Both the position numbers and the translations under genes were made by a program. This document shows, piece after piece, positions 1 through 8,161 of a DNA stretch of 47,704 bases. The DNA is from Planctomycetota bacterium. Lineage in GTDB: Bacteria > Planctomycetota > SZUA-567. The DNA lies in contig JAIRTL010000065.1 in assembly GCA_031254915.1 (NCBI GenBank), forward strand, positions 1 through 47,704, in the 5' to 3' direction. The stretch's first letter is position 1; each line of letters opens with the position of its first letter. The notes below the pieces were generated by a model. The model did not search any database and was not told the DNA's origin. It worked only from the letters and a program-made list of their open reading frames with translations.

Positions 1-479
1 CATTGGCGCTGGGGGACGTTGACGATGTGCGCGGACATGCTCGCCGTGTTGATGATGCTTCCCCTGCCCTGTTTTTTCATCGTTTCGAAAACCGCCTGGC
101 AGCCGTAAAACACGGCGTCGAGGTTGACGGACATAAGCCGCCGCCAGTCGTCCTCCGACATCTTTTCCGCTTCCCGCCAGTCGGTGATTCCGGCGTTGTT
201 CATCATGAAATCAACGCGGCCGTCGATGGCGAGCGCAGCGGCGACGGCCGCGTCGAGGTCCTTCTTTTTCGTCGTGTCCGTCTTGACGAACACGGCCCGG
301 ACGCCGAGCGCCTTCAGTTCCTCCGCCGCCTTCGCGCCCGTCTCCCCGTTGATCTCCGCCACGACGACATTGGCGCCCATTTCCGCGAATCCTTGGCAAA
401 AAGCGCGCCCAAGCCCCTGTCCGCCGCCCGTCACAATGCCAGTCCTGCCCTTGAGAGACAATTTTTCCATTATGCCCAT
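1..479 (-). CDS. Short-chain dehydrogenase/reductase, C-terminal part outside the window
   Basis: The visible 159 residues start MGIMEKLSLKGRTG and show the classical SDR Rossmann fold. TGGGQGLG (about residues 18-25) is the TGxxxGxG nucleotide-binding motif, followed by an acidic residue after the second strand (VVAEIN). MNNAG (about 93-97) is the NNAG motif, and INTASMS carries the catalytic Ser region. The catalytic YxxxK lies beyond the window edge. The ATG at 479 is preceded by GGAGGA at good spacing; a second in-frame ATG lies at 470. The family covers many NAD(P)-dependent alcohol, sugar and acyl-carrier reductions, so the substrate cannot be named. It is separated from the upstream pilin operon by a strong terminator and so probably has its own promoter in 480-680. 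Confidence 0.9.
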   Translation of the reverse strand, partial: MGIMEKLSLKGRTGIVTGGGQGLGRAFCQGFAEMGANVVVAEINGETGAKAAEELKALGVRAVFVKTDTTKKKDLDAAVAAALAIDGRVDFMMNNAGITDWREAEKMSEDDWRRLMSVNLDAVFYGCQAVFETMKKQGRGSIINTASMSAHIVNVPQRQ

Positions 480-572
480 GATTTTCCTCCATTTTCTCCC
501 GGGTTCAAACGGTGTGGAACGCAGCATGCGGATACTATAATCAGCGGGCGCATTTCCCGCCAGCATGAAAAC

Positions 573-684
573 CCTTGGTGGGTGATTATAACTTACAGGC
601 AACTAAATGCCGCTATGGATAGGTGGTTTTCATATAAACCAACCACTGCGTGCAGCGTCTTTAAGTCATAGTCACCCACCAAGG
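573..684. repeat. Imperfect 26-bp inverted repeat enclosing a 60-nt loop
   Basis: The arm 573-598 (CCTTGGTGGGTGA then TTATAACTTACAG) matches the reverse complement of 659-684 at 23 of 26 positions. The inner part contains a second small hairpin (GGTTT/AAACC around 623-640). The element is more AT-rich than its surroundings. It lies between the pilin-operon terminator and the SDR start. It could be a structured leader RNA of the SDR gene or a miniature mobile element; no coding is seen. Confidence 0.6.
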
Positions 685-715
685 AAAAACCCGCGGGCAT
701 GGAAAGCCCGCGGGT
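684..715 (-). terminator. Rho-independent terminator of the pilin operon
   Basis: A 10-bp GC-rich stem (ACCCGCGGGC at 689-698 with GCCCGCGGGT at 706-715, 7-nt loop) is followed on the minus strand by TTTTT. It sits 28 bases past the stop at 743. Confidence 0.85.
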
Positions 716-742
716 CGGAAAAGGGATGATTGAACCGGAAGG

Positions 743-1753
743 TCATTCGGCGGACATCATCGGCATGTTCAACACCGTGTTGTAGGTTCTGGTGATCATT
801 TGGTAGCCGTCCGTGTGGAACGCCCACGCGTTATTGGCTTGGTCGAGATAATTGCACATCAGGAGGTGAACCCTGATCGTGTTGCCGCTCGTTCCCCTCG
901 GCCAAAGCTGGAAAAGGGAATTTTGCGGATCGTCGTTGCGGTTCAACTGCAGGAGTATCGTCGAGCTGGTGAGCGTTTTCGTGAACACGCCGCCGGCGCT
1001 GTTCGGATACACGATTTCAATGCCGCCAAGGGCGAAATTGTCCGTCCTGTCCTGGTCGAAATTCAGATCCTGGCCCACATCCGCCTCGGAGACGATCACC
1101 GGTTGGCCGTCCTGCCGATAGGGGCGAAAACGCATTATGGCGTATACGTGCCTTCGGCCGGAGGCGGCGGGAAAGACGAAATCGCCGGCGAAACGCGCAT
1201 CGCCGACGTTCAGGTCGCCGCCGTTGTTTCGCGGAAGCCCCAGGTCGCCGACGGGGTCGAGGTCAAGGATGCCCATATTGACCAGCGTCTCGTCGAAATC
1301 GGTCGCCTCCCACATGTTGTTGGGGACCTCGGAGGAATTTTCCGGCGTTTGGATGCCGAGAATCAGTCGCCTGCCTTCGTCGAGTCTGCGATCGTACACG
1401 AAATCCCCGTCGCCTTCGGCGCTGAGGCCGACGAGGAAGGCGAAGGCGTCGGTGCCGTTCCCGAGGACTGTACGCCAGGCTTCGACGTTCGCGGAAAAGT
1501 TGGTGCCCGTGACCTGGCCGATCCTGCCGTAAATGAGCGGCGCTTCGGATACCGGCACATAGGCGGACAACAACTCGTGCTTGATCGCCTCGAGCGCCCG
1601 GTTCGCCTCCTGGTCCATGAAGACGAACGCCTGTTCGCGTTTGGCCGCCCTCATGGACTCCAGGATGACGTTGGCGAGGATGACGAATATCACAGAGACC
1701 ACAGCAAGAACAATCGTCACCTCGAGAAGGGTGAACCCCCTGTTTTTCTTCAT
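743..1753 (-). CDS. Prepilin-like protein, PilW/GspJ type
   Basis: The 336-residue product begins MKKNRGFTLLEVTIV, a class III signal: a short positive leader, the prepilin-peptidase site G6/F7 and the conserved Glu at mature position 5. One hydrophobic helix follows (about residues 8-30). The mature globular domain is long for a pseudopilin and ends in a Ser-Ala-Glu tail. ATG at 1753 was chosen because it starts exactly at the leader. The gene begins 5 bases after the PilX-like gene, so it is the last gene of a PilV-PilX-PilW style set, and a terminator follows. Minor pilins of this type prime assembly of type IV pili or the type II secretion pseudopilus in the inner membrane. No assembly ATPase or prepilin peptidase is in the window. 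Confidence 0.85.
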   Translation of the reverse strand: MKKNRGFTLLEVTIVLAVVSVIFVILANVILESMRAAKREQAFVFMDQEANRALEAIKHELLSAYVPVSEAPLIYGRIGQVTGTNFSANVEAWRTVLGNGTDAFAFLVGLSAEGDGDFVYDRRLDEGRRLILGIQTPENSSEVPNNMWEATDFDETLVNMGILDLDPVGDLGLPRNNGGDLNVGDARFAGDFVFPAASGRRHVYAIMRFRPYRQDGQPVIVSEADVGQDLNFDQDRTDNFALGGIEIVYPNSAGGVFTKTLTSSTILLQLNRNDDPQNSLFQLWPRGTSGNTIRVHLLMCNYLDQANNAWAFHTDGYQMITRTYNTVLNMPMMSAE

Positions 1754-1758
1754 GGCTC

Positions 1759-4700
1759 TTAGTTCTCCACGAGACCGTTCCAGAGGTATTCGAGATCGCG
1801 ATTGAGAGCCTCGTTGTTGCCGCCGTTGCTCCAGGAGACGACCTCGACGACGTCCTTCTTGATGCCGGACAGCCGGTCGGTGAGGTCGACCGCGGCGCCG
1901 CTGGCGAAGCAATGGAGTTCTCCGGTGATCATTTCGCCCGGATTGAACTGGTTCTCCACCGTCTCCGTCGTCAGCGCACCGTTCACCAACAGGCTCCCCT
2001 GCACCACGAGACGGCCCCTGTAGGCGTCGGCCCCGGCGGCGTAGAGGGGGGTGACCGGAATCGATTGTCCGGAATCGTCCCTGAGCGGCGTGCCGTCATC
2101 GTCGAGGATGAGTTCGGTCTCGCGCACGTTCGACGAGTCTTCCGGATCCATCCACGTATACACCCACTTGCCGCTGCCGTTCCTGTAAATCGAGTTGCCG
2201 TACGCGTCCCTCGGATTGCCGTCGGCGCCGTAGACGAAGCGGTTGGGCTTGTAGGTCGGCCGGATGACGACGTCGCCGAGAACGAGCAACAGCCCGTGGT
2301 AGGCGAAGGTGTCTTCGATGACGAGGTTGCCGTTGATCACGAGAATGCCGGCGCCATCAATCGGCCGATCGAAGACGAAGTCGGGAACGAGTCCGGGCTT
2401 GCCGTATTTGAACTCGTATTTATAGACCGGATGATCCGGACCCGACGGGTCGATGACGGTGTTCCTGACGATGCTTTTCTCGTCGACCGTCGTCATGTAG
2501 GGGTTGAAGCCGAGCTGTCCGAGGGAGACGACTTCGTAATGATCCTGCGAATAGCGCTCCGCGAAGCGTTCGTCCTCGCCGGAACGGTGGAAGCCGATCG
2601 AATAGCGCTTGTCCTTGACGCCGTAGATCGTTTCCATCTCCTGCTTGGCGCCGGGATCGCCCAGATAATAATCCTGGTACGCCATTTCCACCGCCAGCGC
2701 CGGATCCTCGTGCACGAACGCCCGGATGGGGGTGACGATGCCGTCCGCCTGCGCGATTTGCCTGGCGAGGTGCGGAACGCCGACGCCGCGCGCGGGATCG
2801 ATTTCCAGCGTATTGGAGCCCTGGACCATCTCGCCCGCGAGGAATCCGAGAGCGGTGGATTCAGGGGTCAACCGGTTGTTGTCCTCATCGCGCACCGGGG
2901 CATATTCGAACGTTTTGACGACCGGCACGTTCTGATATTTGAATCCGAGGATGTCCGCGGCCATTTGCCTGAAGGCTTCGACGGTGTTGGAAACCTGGTA
3001 TGCCGTATTGTCGCGGTCGCCCGTCAGTTCCGATTTGGACACGGTCGCCTGGTCCCAGCGTTCGGTCGTGTCCCTTATGACGACGCCGGCTCTCGAAATC
3101 ATGCCCATGAACCGCCTGCGCGCCTCGACCCTGCCGTCCACGGTCGCTACCGCCTTGTTGCCGAGGTTCCATTCGTGGATGTAGAAGTTGTTCACATCGT
3201 CTTCGGTGTAATAATACGGCTTGTTGAGAATCGGCCGGCCGTCGGCGTCAAGCGTGGGGACGAACTTCAGGCCGCCGGAGCCGTCCTCTTCGAACTGAGC
3301 CCGCAACAGGACGTTGCCCTCCAGCTGATTGTTGCCCTCCCTCATGGTAAAGACGTTTTCCTCGAAAGAGGGCATGTCCGGGTCGCTCGGATCAAGAAGC
3401 GAGGAATACCCGAGAAGATCGAAATTGTCCCTGAGCGGATCGCCCGAGTTGAACGTCGATTCATCCTGATTCGTTACCAGGGCGGGGTGCGCCGGCCTTC
3501 CGGTTAGGCCGTTGTCCGGATTCTGCTCCCACCATTGGTCGGTCAGCAGCGTGAACATGGTATAGGGGACGATGACCTGCTCGACCGTCGGCGCGATGTA
3601 AATGGTGAACATCATATCCGTATAGTTGTAGTCGGCTGTCGTCTCGCGCTGGTCCTCGTAAGCGATGAAGAGCGCGAGCGCGTCCCTGACGATGGGGTTC
3701 CCGTCGGCGTCATTGCCGAAGTCCTTCTCGAAAAGGAAGGAACGCATGTCGGGATGTTCCGTGATGCTGCCGTCGTTGTTTTGAACGTAAATGGTGTCGA
3801 ACCGGTCCTGCAGGTATCCGGGGGTGACGGCGCTGTATTTTGCCGGGTACAGGGGATGCTGCGAATTCGTGGCGTTCCCGTGAACCCCGGCGTTCTTGTC
3901 CGCCTGGTAGATTTCATCGAATCCGGCGGGCAGACGCTCGCCTTCCGAGTCAACGCGGTATATGGTGCGCTTGTCGATCCGCTGGCTGCCGTCGGCGGGC
4001 ACATCGCGCTGCGATACGATGGCAGGCTCGTTGGGGTCGGAAATGCCGGGATTCCTCTCGTAGCGCCTGACCAGTTGATAGCCGACCAGTTCCTGCCAGA
4101 AGAAGGATCTCGCGACGGCGCGCTGTCCGGCGACTTCGCGGGGGGTGGTGGAATTGGCGGCCGGAGTGAACGTTCTATTGAGGGTAAGGCCGCTGCCGTT
4201 GAAGGTGGCGTCGGCCCAGCAATAATACCCGGTCCAGTACGATCCGCTCTCCTGGTACTTGTAATACGTAGTATTGCTGCCATTCCTTTTCGCGTACAGC
4301 CGGACAAGGAAATGGCCGTCCTTGTTTTTCATGAGGTGGACGGTCTGGGCGCGGACGCGGCTTCCGGAATAATTCGGAAGGCTCGCGCAGACGGTTCCGT
4401 TGGCTCCCCGCCTGCTGTGTGAATACTGCCCGACGTACATCTGCCACCAGTTCAGGGGATCGGTGTAACTGCCGACGACGCCCGCCATATTGATGTACAA
4501 ATTGCGGAGATCCTCGAAGGCGCCGAGAACGATATTGAACGACCCGCCTTCGTTCGCCTGCGCGGAGTTCGTTTCGTTGATGTATCCCGTCACGCCGTCT
4601 ATGTTTCTATCCGCGTTGAGCGTCACCGTCCGGCTCTGCTTGCCGCCGAGCAGATACGTGTCGTACTCGCGGTTCTTGTCGGCGACGAACATGGCCCGAT

Positions 4701-5700
4701 CGTTCTGACCGGTGCCGAAATTCGGTGTTTTGGGGCGATGCGGATTGGCAAGCGGCGTATCCGGCTCCATGCGATAGTTGAGCGTCAACTGTCCGGAGGA
4801 CCAATAACCGCCGTACGCGCCGAAGAAATTGGCGGTGTTGGTCGTGAGCTTCAGCGGAGTGACGATGCGCTCGGATTCGAATTTTGCCACATAATACTTG
4901 TTGATTTCGTGGTCTTCGCCGGAAATATGGATGTTGCGGAGCGTGTTCTTGCCCGCCATCTCTCCTTCCGATAGACTCCCCGACGAACTGCCGCCCGAGG
5001 AACCGCCGGTGATCTCGGCGCCGAGAACCCGCGTGTTCGAGCCGAGCGTGGCCTGGAAATTCTGCGGCCGCGACGTTTCGAACGGGCCGCGCTCCTTTCC
5101 CCCGCTCCAGCCCCTCTGGTTGAGGATATTGACCACCTGGTTCACCACCGCGCCGGTGCGCCGCTCGGCGGGAAGCGACGACACGTCGACGTCGCGGGGA
5201 CGGGCGGCGGAGACGATTTCATACAGGACTTCGTTGGGCTGCGGCGTCCACAGCCAGGTGTCCTCCTTGGTGTTGAATTCTTTCGCCAGCCCGGCGGAAC
5301 GCACCATGACGCGAAATTCGCGGTCGCCAAAAAGTCCGTTAAAACGGCGATTGTCCTTGGCTTCGCCGGAGTCGCCCACATAGGGGGCTTCGGCGACCCA
5401 GTCCTTTCCGGCGTTCCCTTCCTGCTGCGTCCACGAGGTTATCTCCGCGACCGCCAACTTGGCGCCGAACTCGGCGGCGGAGGCGGATTGCGCTTCGCTG
5501 TCCTGCGTATTGAGAGCGTTGGTGGCGTCGGCCGAGGATTCGGACACCGAGGCCACGGAAGCCGCCAGAACGGCGCTGGCGATCAGGGCGAAAATAAGCA
5601 CGGAACCGCGTTTTCTCCGCTTCGAAGCGGGCGCGGATGCGGGCGACCGGGGGTCGTCGGCGATGTTTTCAACGGATGTGGTTTCGTTTTCAGCGTTCAT
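1759..5700 (-). CDS. Very large PilX-like pilus assembly protein
   Basis: The 1313-residue product has a charged cytoplasmic N-terminus (to about residue 31) and one membrane segment, GSVLIFALIASAVLAASVAS (32-51). This resembles the N-terminal segment of PilX/GspK-type proteins, which lack the usual GFTLIE leader. The rest is predicted to be extracytoplasmic. Near the C-terminus the stretch GAGILVINGNLVIEDTF resembles the beta-strand repeats seen in large PilX-like proteins. Typical PilX is under 200 residues and GspK about 330, so this is several times longer and probably has added surface domains. ATG at 5700 is preceded by AAAGGG. It sits between the PilV-like and PilW-like genes, which supports a minor-pilin role. 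No catalytic motif was recognised. Confidence 0.75.
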   Translation of the reverse strand: MNAENETTSVENIADDPRSPASAPASKRRKRGSVLIFALIASAVLAASVASVSESSADATNALNTQDSEAQSASAAEFGAKLAVAEITSWTQQEGNAGKDWVAEAPYVGDSGEAKDNRRFNGLFGDREFRVMVRSAGLAKEFNTKEDTWLWTPQPNEVLYEIVSAARPRDVDVSSLPAERRTGAVVNQVVNILNQRGWSGGKERGPFETSRPQNFQATLGSNTRVLGAEITGGSSGGSSSGSLSEGEMAGKNTLRNIHISGEDHEINKYYVAKFESERIVTPLKLTTNTANFFGAYGGYWSSGQLTLNYRMEPDTPLANPHRPKTPNFGTGQNDRAMFVADKNREYDTYLLGGKQSRTVTLNADRNIDGVTGYINETNSAQANEGGSFNIVLGAFEDLRNLYINMAGVVGSYTDPLNWWQMYVGQYSHSRRGANGTVCASLPNYSGSRVRAQTVHLMKNKDGHFLVRLYAKRNGSNTTYYKYQESGSYWTGYYCWADATFNGSGLTLNRTFTPAANSTTPREVAGQRAVARSFFWQELVGYQLVRRYERNPGISDPNEPAIVSQRDVPADGSQRIDKRTIYRVDSEGERLPAGFDEIYQADKNAGVHGNATNSQHPLYPAKYSAVTPGYLQDRFDTIYVQNNDGSITEHPDMRSFLFEKDFGNDADGNPIVRDALALFIAYEDQRETTADYNYTDMMFTIYIAPTVEQVIVPYTMFTLLTDQWWEQNPDNGLTGRPAHPALVTNQDESTFNSGDPLRDNFDLLGYSSLLDPSDPDMPSFEENVFTMREGNNQLEGNVLLRAQFEEDGSGGLKFVPTLDADGRPILNKPYYYTEDDVNNFYIHEWNLGNKAVATVDGRVEARRRFMGMISRAGVVIRDTTERWDQATVSKSELTGDRDNTAYQVSNTVEAFRQMAADILGFKYQNVPVVKTFEYAPVRDEDNNRLTPESTALGFLAGEMVQGSNTLEIDPARGVGVPHLARQIAQADGIVTPIRAFVHEDPALAVEMAYQDYYLGDPGAKQEMETIYGVKDKRYSIGFHRSGEDERFAERYSQDHYEVVSLGQLGFNPYMTTVDEKSIVRNTVIDPSGPDHPVYKYEFKYGKPGLVPDFVFDRPIDGAGILVINGNLVIEDTFAYHGLLLVLGDVVIRPTYKPNRFVYGADGNPRDAYGNSIYRNGSGKWVYTWMDPEDSSNVRETELILDDDGTPLRDDSGQSIPVTPLYAAGADAYRGRLVVQGSLLVNGALTTETVENQFNPGEMITGELHCFASGAAVDLTDRLSGIKKDVVEVVSWSNGGNNEALNRDLEYLWNGLVEN

Positions 5701-5764
5701 GATTTTCCCTTTATATATGTTCTCGAATATTGAATTACTTCGCTGCCCTTCGCGGCGAAACCAG

Positions 5765-6562
5765 TCAATGGTTCTGAAGATACGGCGGCACAGTGGGGTC
5801 GAAACCCCTCGTCGTGTCCCGGAGCTTCGTCATCAGAATGCTTCGCTCGTCCTGATAAATCGGCATCCTGTGCGTCCGGTCGGAAAATATAACGACTCCG
5901 ATCCTCATCGCCAACTGCTGTATTCCCTCGTAATCGCGGAGAAGATTGTCCGTGAGGTCGTCGTTCAGATTGAGGTCCATCCCGGTTGTGCCGGCGGGAA
6001 CATTGCTCAAATCCGACCATGAGGTTCTGGGGAGAATCGTATTGTTGAGATGCGGCTCACTAAGGTAGATGGCCATTTCTCCCATCGCGTAATGGAGAGA
6101 GTTGTCCTCGTCTCCGGGCGAGGCGACTTCGAACCGGTACAGCAACGTTCCGGTTCGCTCGTCCAATTCCACAACCTGGACGTCGGCGCCGTCCGGACCA
6201 ATGGGCAGCCTCTGGCCCTGCTTCTCGCGGATATGCCTCACGATGTAATGCGCCGCCGTCTCGCCGCCGGGCGCGGTCTGGCTCAACATCTCGATCTCGT
6301 CGGTCATTTTGTTTATCGTCTGCAGCGCGACGACTTCCATCGCGACCTGGCGGTCGCGGATGAAAAGCGTGACAATGCAGGAAAGCGAAGTGACAAAAGC
6401 TACCGCCAGTATCGCCATGCTGACCATGACTTCGATCAAGGTCATGCCGGCCCGCGCCCGGCGTCGGGGAACGGGGGAAACATCGGCCAGTCCGTCCATG
6501 GGGCGTGCCGGCCTGGTCGAATGCGGATCGTTATGTTGAGCGCCTGTATTTATCTTTGTCAT
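5765..6562 (-). CDS. Prepilin-like protein, PilV/GspI type
   Basis: The 265-residue product carries a long leader of about 39 residues that ends RRRARAG before MTLIEVMVSMAILAVAF. The prepilin cleavage site would be G39/M40, with Glu at mature position 5 and a membrane helix to about residue 62. Mature position 1 is Met rather than Phe, which the peptidase tolerates. ATG at 6562 was chosen because GGAGG lies 7 bases upstream; an upstream in-frame start would add a second hydrophobic stretch and has no ribosome site. This is the first gene of the three-gene pilin set. The start GMTLIEVMVSMAILAVAF is typical of PilV. The globular part keeps no recognisable enzyme motif. Confidence 0.85.
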   Translation of the reverse strand: MTKINTGAQHNDPHSTRPARPMDGLADVSPVPRRRARAGMTLIEVMVSMAILAVAFVTSLSCIVTLFIRDRQVAMEVVALQTINKMTDEIEMLSQTAPGGETAAHYIVRHIREKQGQRLPIGPDGADVQVVELDERTGTLLYRFEVASPGDEDNSLHYAMGEMAIYLSEPHLNNTILPRTSWSDLSNVPAGTTGMDLNLNDDLTDNLLRDYEGIQQLAMRIGVVIFSDRTHRMPIYQDERSILMTKLRDTTRGFDPTVPPYLQNH

Positions 6563-7079
6563 ATCGACACCTCCAGTCAATCCCTCAATAATCATGCGCG
6601 GCCATATTCGAACCGCAAAAAGAGATACCGCAATTATGGTTCCAATATTAATCAGCATGTTTCTATGCCGTCAATCAAAAGATTTTAACGAATAAAGCAA
6701 CGATAACGCCCCCTCTTCATCCCACTCTGTAATACCCGATGTCGTCGGAGGCTAGATTGGGGTGAATGAGGATATCGCATCCGAAATGCATGGCGCGGAA
6801 TGGTCGGCTGAAATCAGGATTTTTTTATGGAATGCTATCTGTTCAAGCAAAATCAATTAAAACCGAATGCCTATTGTTACCAATTGGTATTCATTTTTTC
6901 GATTAAATCATAACAAAAACAAATGAAATGGCACGGCAAAATAACTTTATCAAATTATAAATCAACGAGTTAAAGAAAAACCCATCATGTCGGCACAGTC
7001 GTTACCAATACGTATCAGAGAAGTAACGGTTATTATAACCAACTTATTTTTATACTATTACAGAATCTCGCGCGCATGG
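6563..7079. other. AT-rich intergenic region with operator-like palindromes
   Basis: These 517 bases lie between galM (ending at 7080) and the pilin operon. They are strikingly AT-rich from about 6820 to 7070. They hold a perfect 12-bp palindrome TACCAATTGGTA (6878-6889), a repeat of its left half in GTTACCAATACGTAT (7001-7015) and a 13-nt palindrome GGTTATTATAACC (7028-7040). The region must contain the pilin operon promoter. No strong -35/-10 pair with standard spacing stood out, and no gene is seen. Confidence 0.6.
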
Positions 7080-8105
7080 CTACCTCGCCTCGAAACGGTA
7101 AATCGTCGTCTGCGAATATGTCTCGCCCGGATCGAGGACGATGGAATCGAAATTCGGGTGGTTGATCGCGTCCGGGTGGCGCTGCGCTTCGAGACAGACG
7201 CCGAAATGCTTTTTATGGACGACGCCGCCGTGGCCGATGTCGGAGCCGTCGAGGAAATTGCCGCCGTAGAATTGCGCGCAAGGTTCCGTGGTCGCCATTT
7301 TGAGGACGCGGCCGCTGTCCGGATCGTATATTTCCGCCAGCCAATCCTCGAGGCCGGGATTGATGCGCGAAAAGACGAAGTTGTGGTCGTAGCCGCCCGG
7401 AACATCCTCGAGATCGCGCCCGATCGGCTTTGCCTTCCGGAAATCCATCGGCGTGCCGGCGACAGGCGCGATTTCGCCGGTGGGAATCAATGACGCGTCC
7501 ACCGGCGTATAGCGCTCGGCCTGGAGCCGCGCTTCGTGGGCAAGAATGTCCCGCGCGCAGCAGTTCAGGTTGAAAAAGCTGTGATTGGTCAGGTTGACGA
7601 TCGTGGTCTGGTCGGTTTTCGCCTCGTAATCGATTTTGAGATCGTTGCCGACCAGGGAATACCAGACGCTCGCCGCCAATGTGCCTGGGTAGTGTTCCTC
7701 GCCGTCGTTCGAAACGTAATCGAGGCGGAGACGCTCGCCGTCGATGTCGGCATCCCAGAGCTTGCGGTTGAATCCCTCCGCGCCGCCGTGAAGGCTGTGG
7801 CCGGCGCCGTCGACGTTCAACTGATAGTCGAGACCCTCAAGGGTGAAGCGTCCGCCGGCGATGCGGTTGGCGACGCGCCCGATCAGGGCGCCGTAACAGT
7901 TGGGCTTCGCGACATAGCCGTCGAGCGCGTCGAAGCCGAGAACGATCTCGCCTGGCCTGCCGTCGCGATCCGGCGTCGTCAGCGACTGGACGATCCCGCC
8001 GTAGTTGATCACCGCGAGCTTCACGCCCTTGTCGCTCTCGAAGGAGAAGAGATCGACTTTCCGCCCGTCCGGAAGCGTCCCGAACTCGGTCTGCCGAATC
8101 GACAT
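7080..8105 (-). CDS. galM: Aldose 1-epimerase (galactose mutarotase)
   Basis: This 341-residue protein interconverts alpha and beta anomers of aldohexoses such as galactose or glucose in the cytoplasm or periplasm. Family landmarks occur in order: GRVANRI, HSLHGG (first active-site His region), VNLTNHSFFNL (second His region), PAGG-type YDHNFVF with the substrate-binding Asp, and GVCLEAQRHP, whose Glu is the expected general base. The length matches the family (about 340-350). ATG at 8105 is preceded by GGGAGG with 7-base spacing. No signal peptide is seen. It starts 56 bases after the Asp/Pro-repeat protein gene. The same reading frame stays open upstream through 8582, so one extra base in the adjoining G tract would fuse the two proteins. 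Confidence 0.95.
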   Translation of the reverse strand: MSIRQTEFGTLPDGRKVDLFSFESDKGVKLAVINYGGIVQSLTTPDRDGRPGEIVLGFDALDGYVAKPNCYGALIGRVANRIAGGRFTLEGLDYQLNVDGAGHSLHGGAEGFNRKLWDADIDGERLRLDYVSNDGEEHYPGTLAASVWYSLVGNDLKIDYEAKTDQTTIVNLTNHSFFNLNCCARDILAHEARLQAERYTPVDASLIPTGEIAPVAGTPMDFRKAKPIGRDLEDVPGGYDHNFVFSRINPGLEDWLAEIYDPDSGRVLKMATTEPCAQFYGGNFLDGSDIGHGGVVHKKHFGVCLEAQRHPDAINHPNFDSIVLDPGETYSQTTIYRFEAR

Positions 8106-8161
8106 GCCATACCCTCCCGACTGGAGCATTCGCCAAGAAGCGCCGCGGCAACGCGGGGACG

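Noticed and set aside
2726-2935. Small plus-strand frames within the PilX-like gene
   Set aside because: They are shadows of the large minus-strand gene with no supporting start site.
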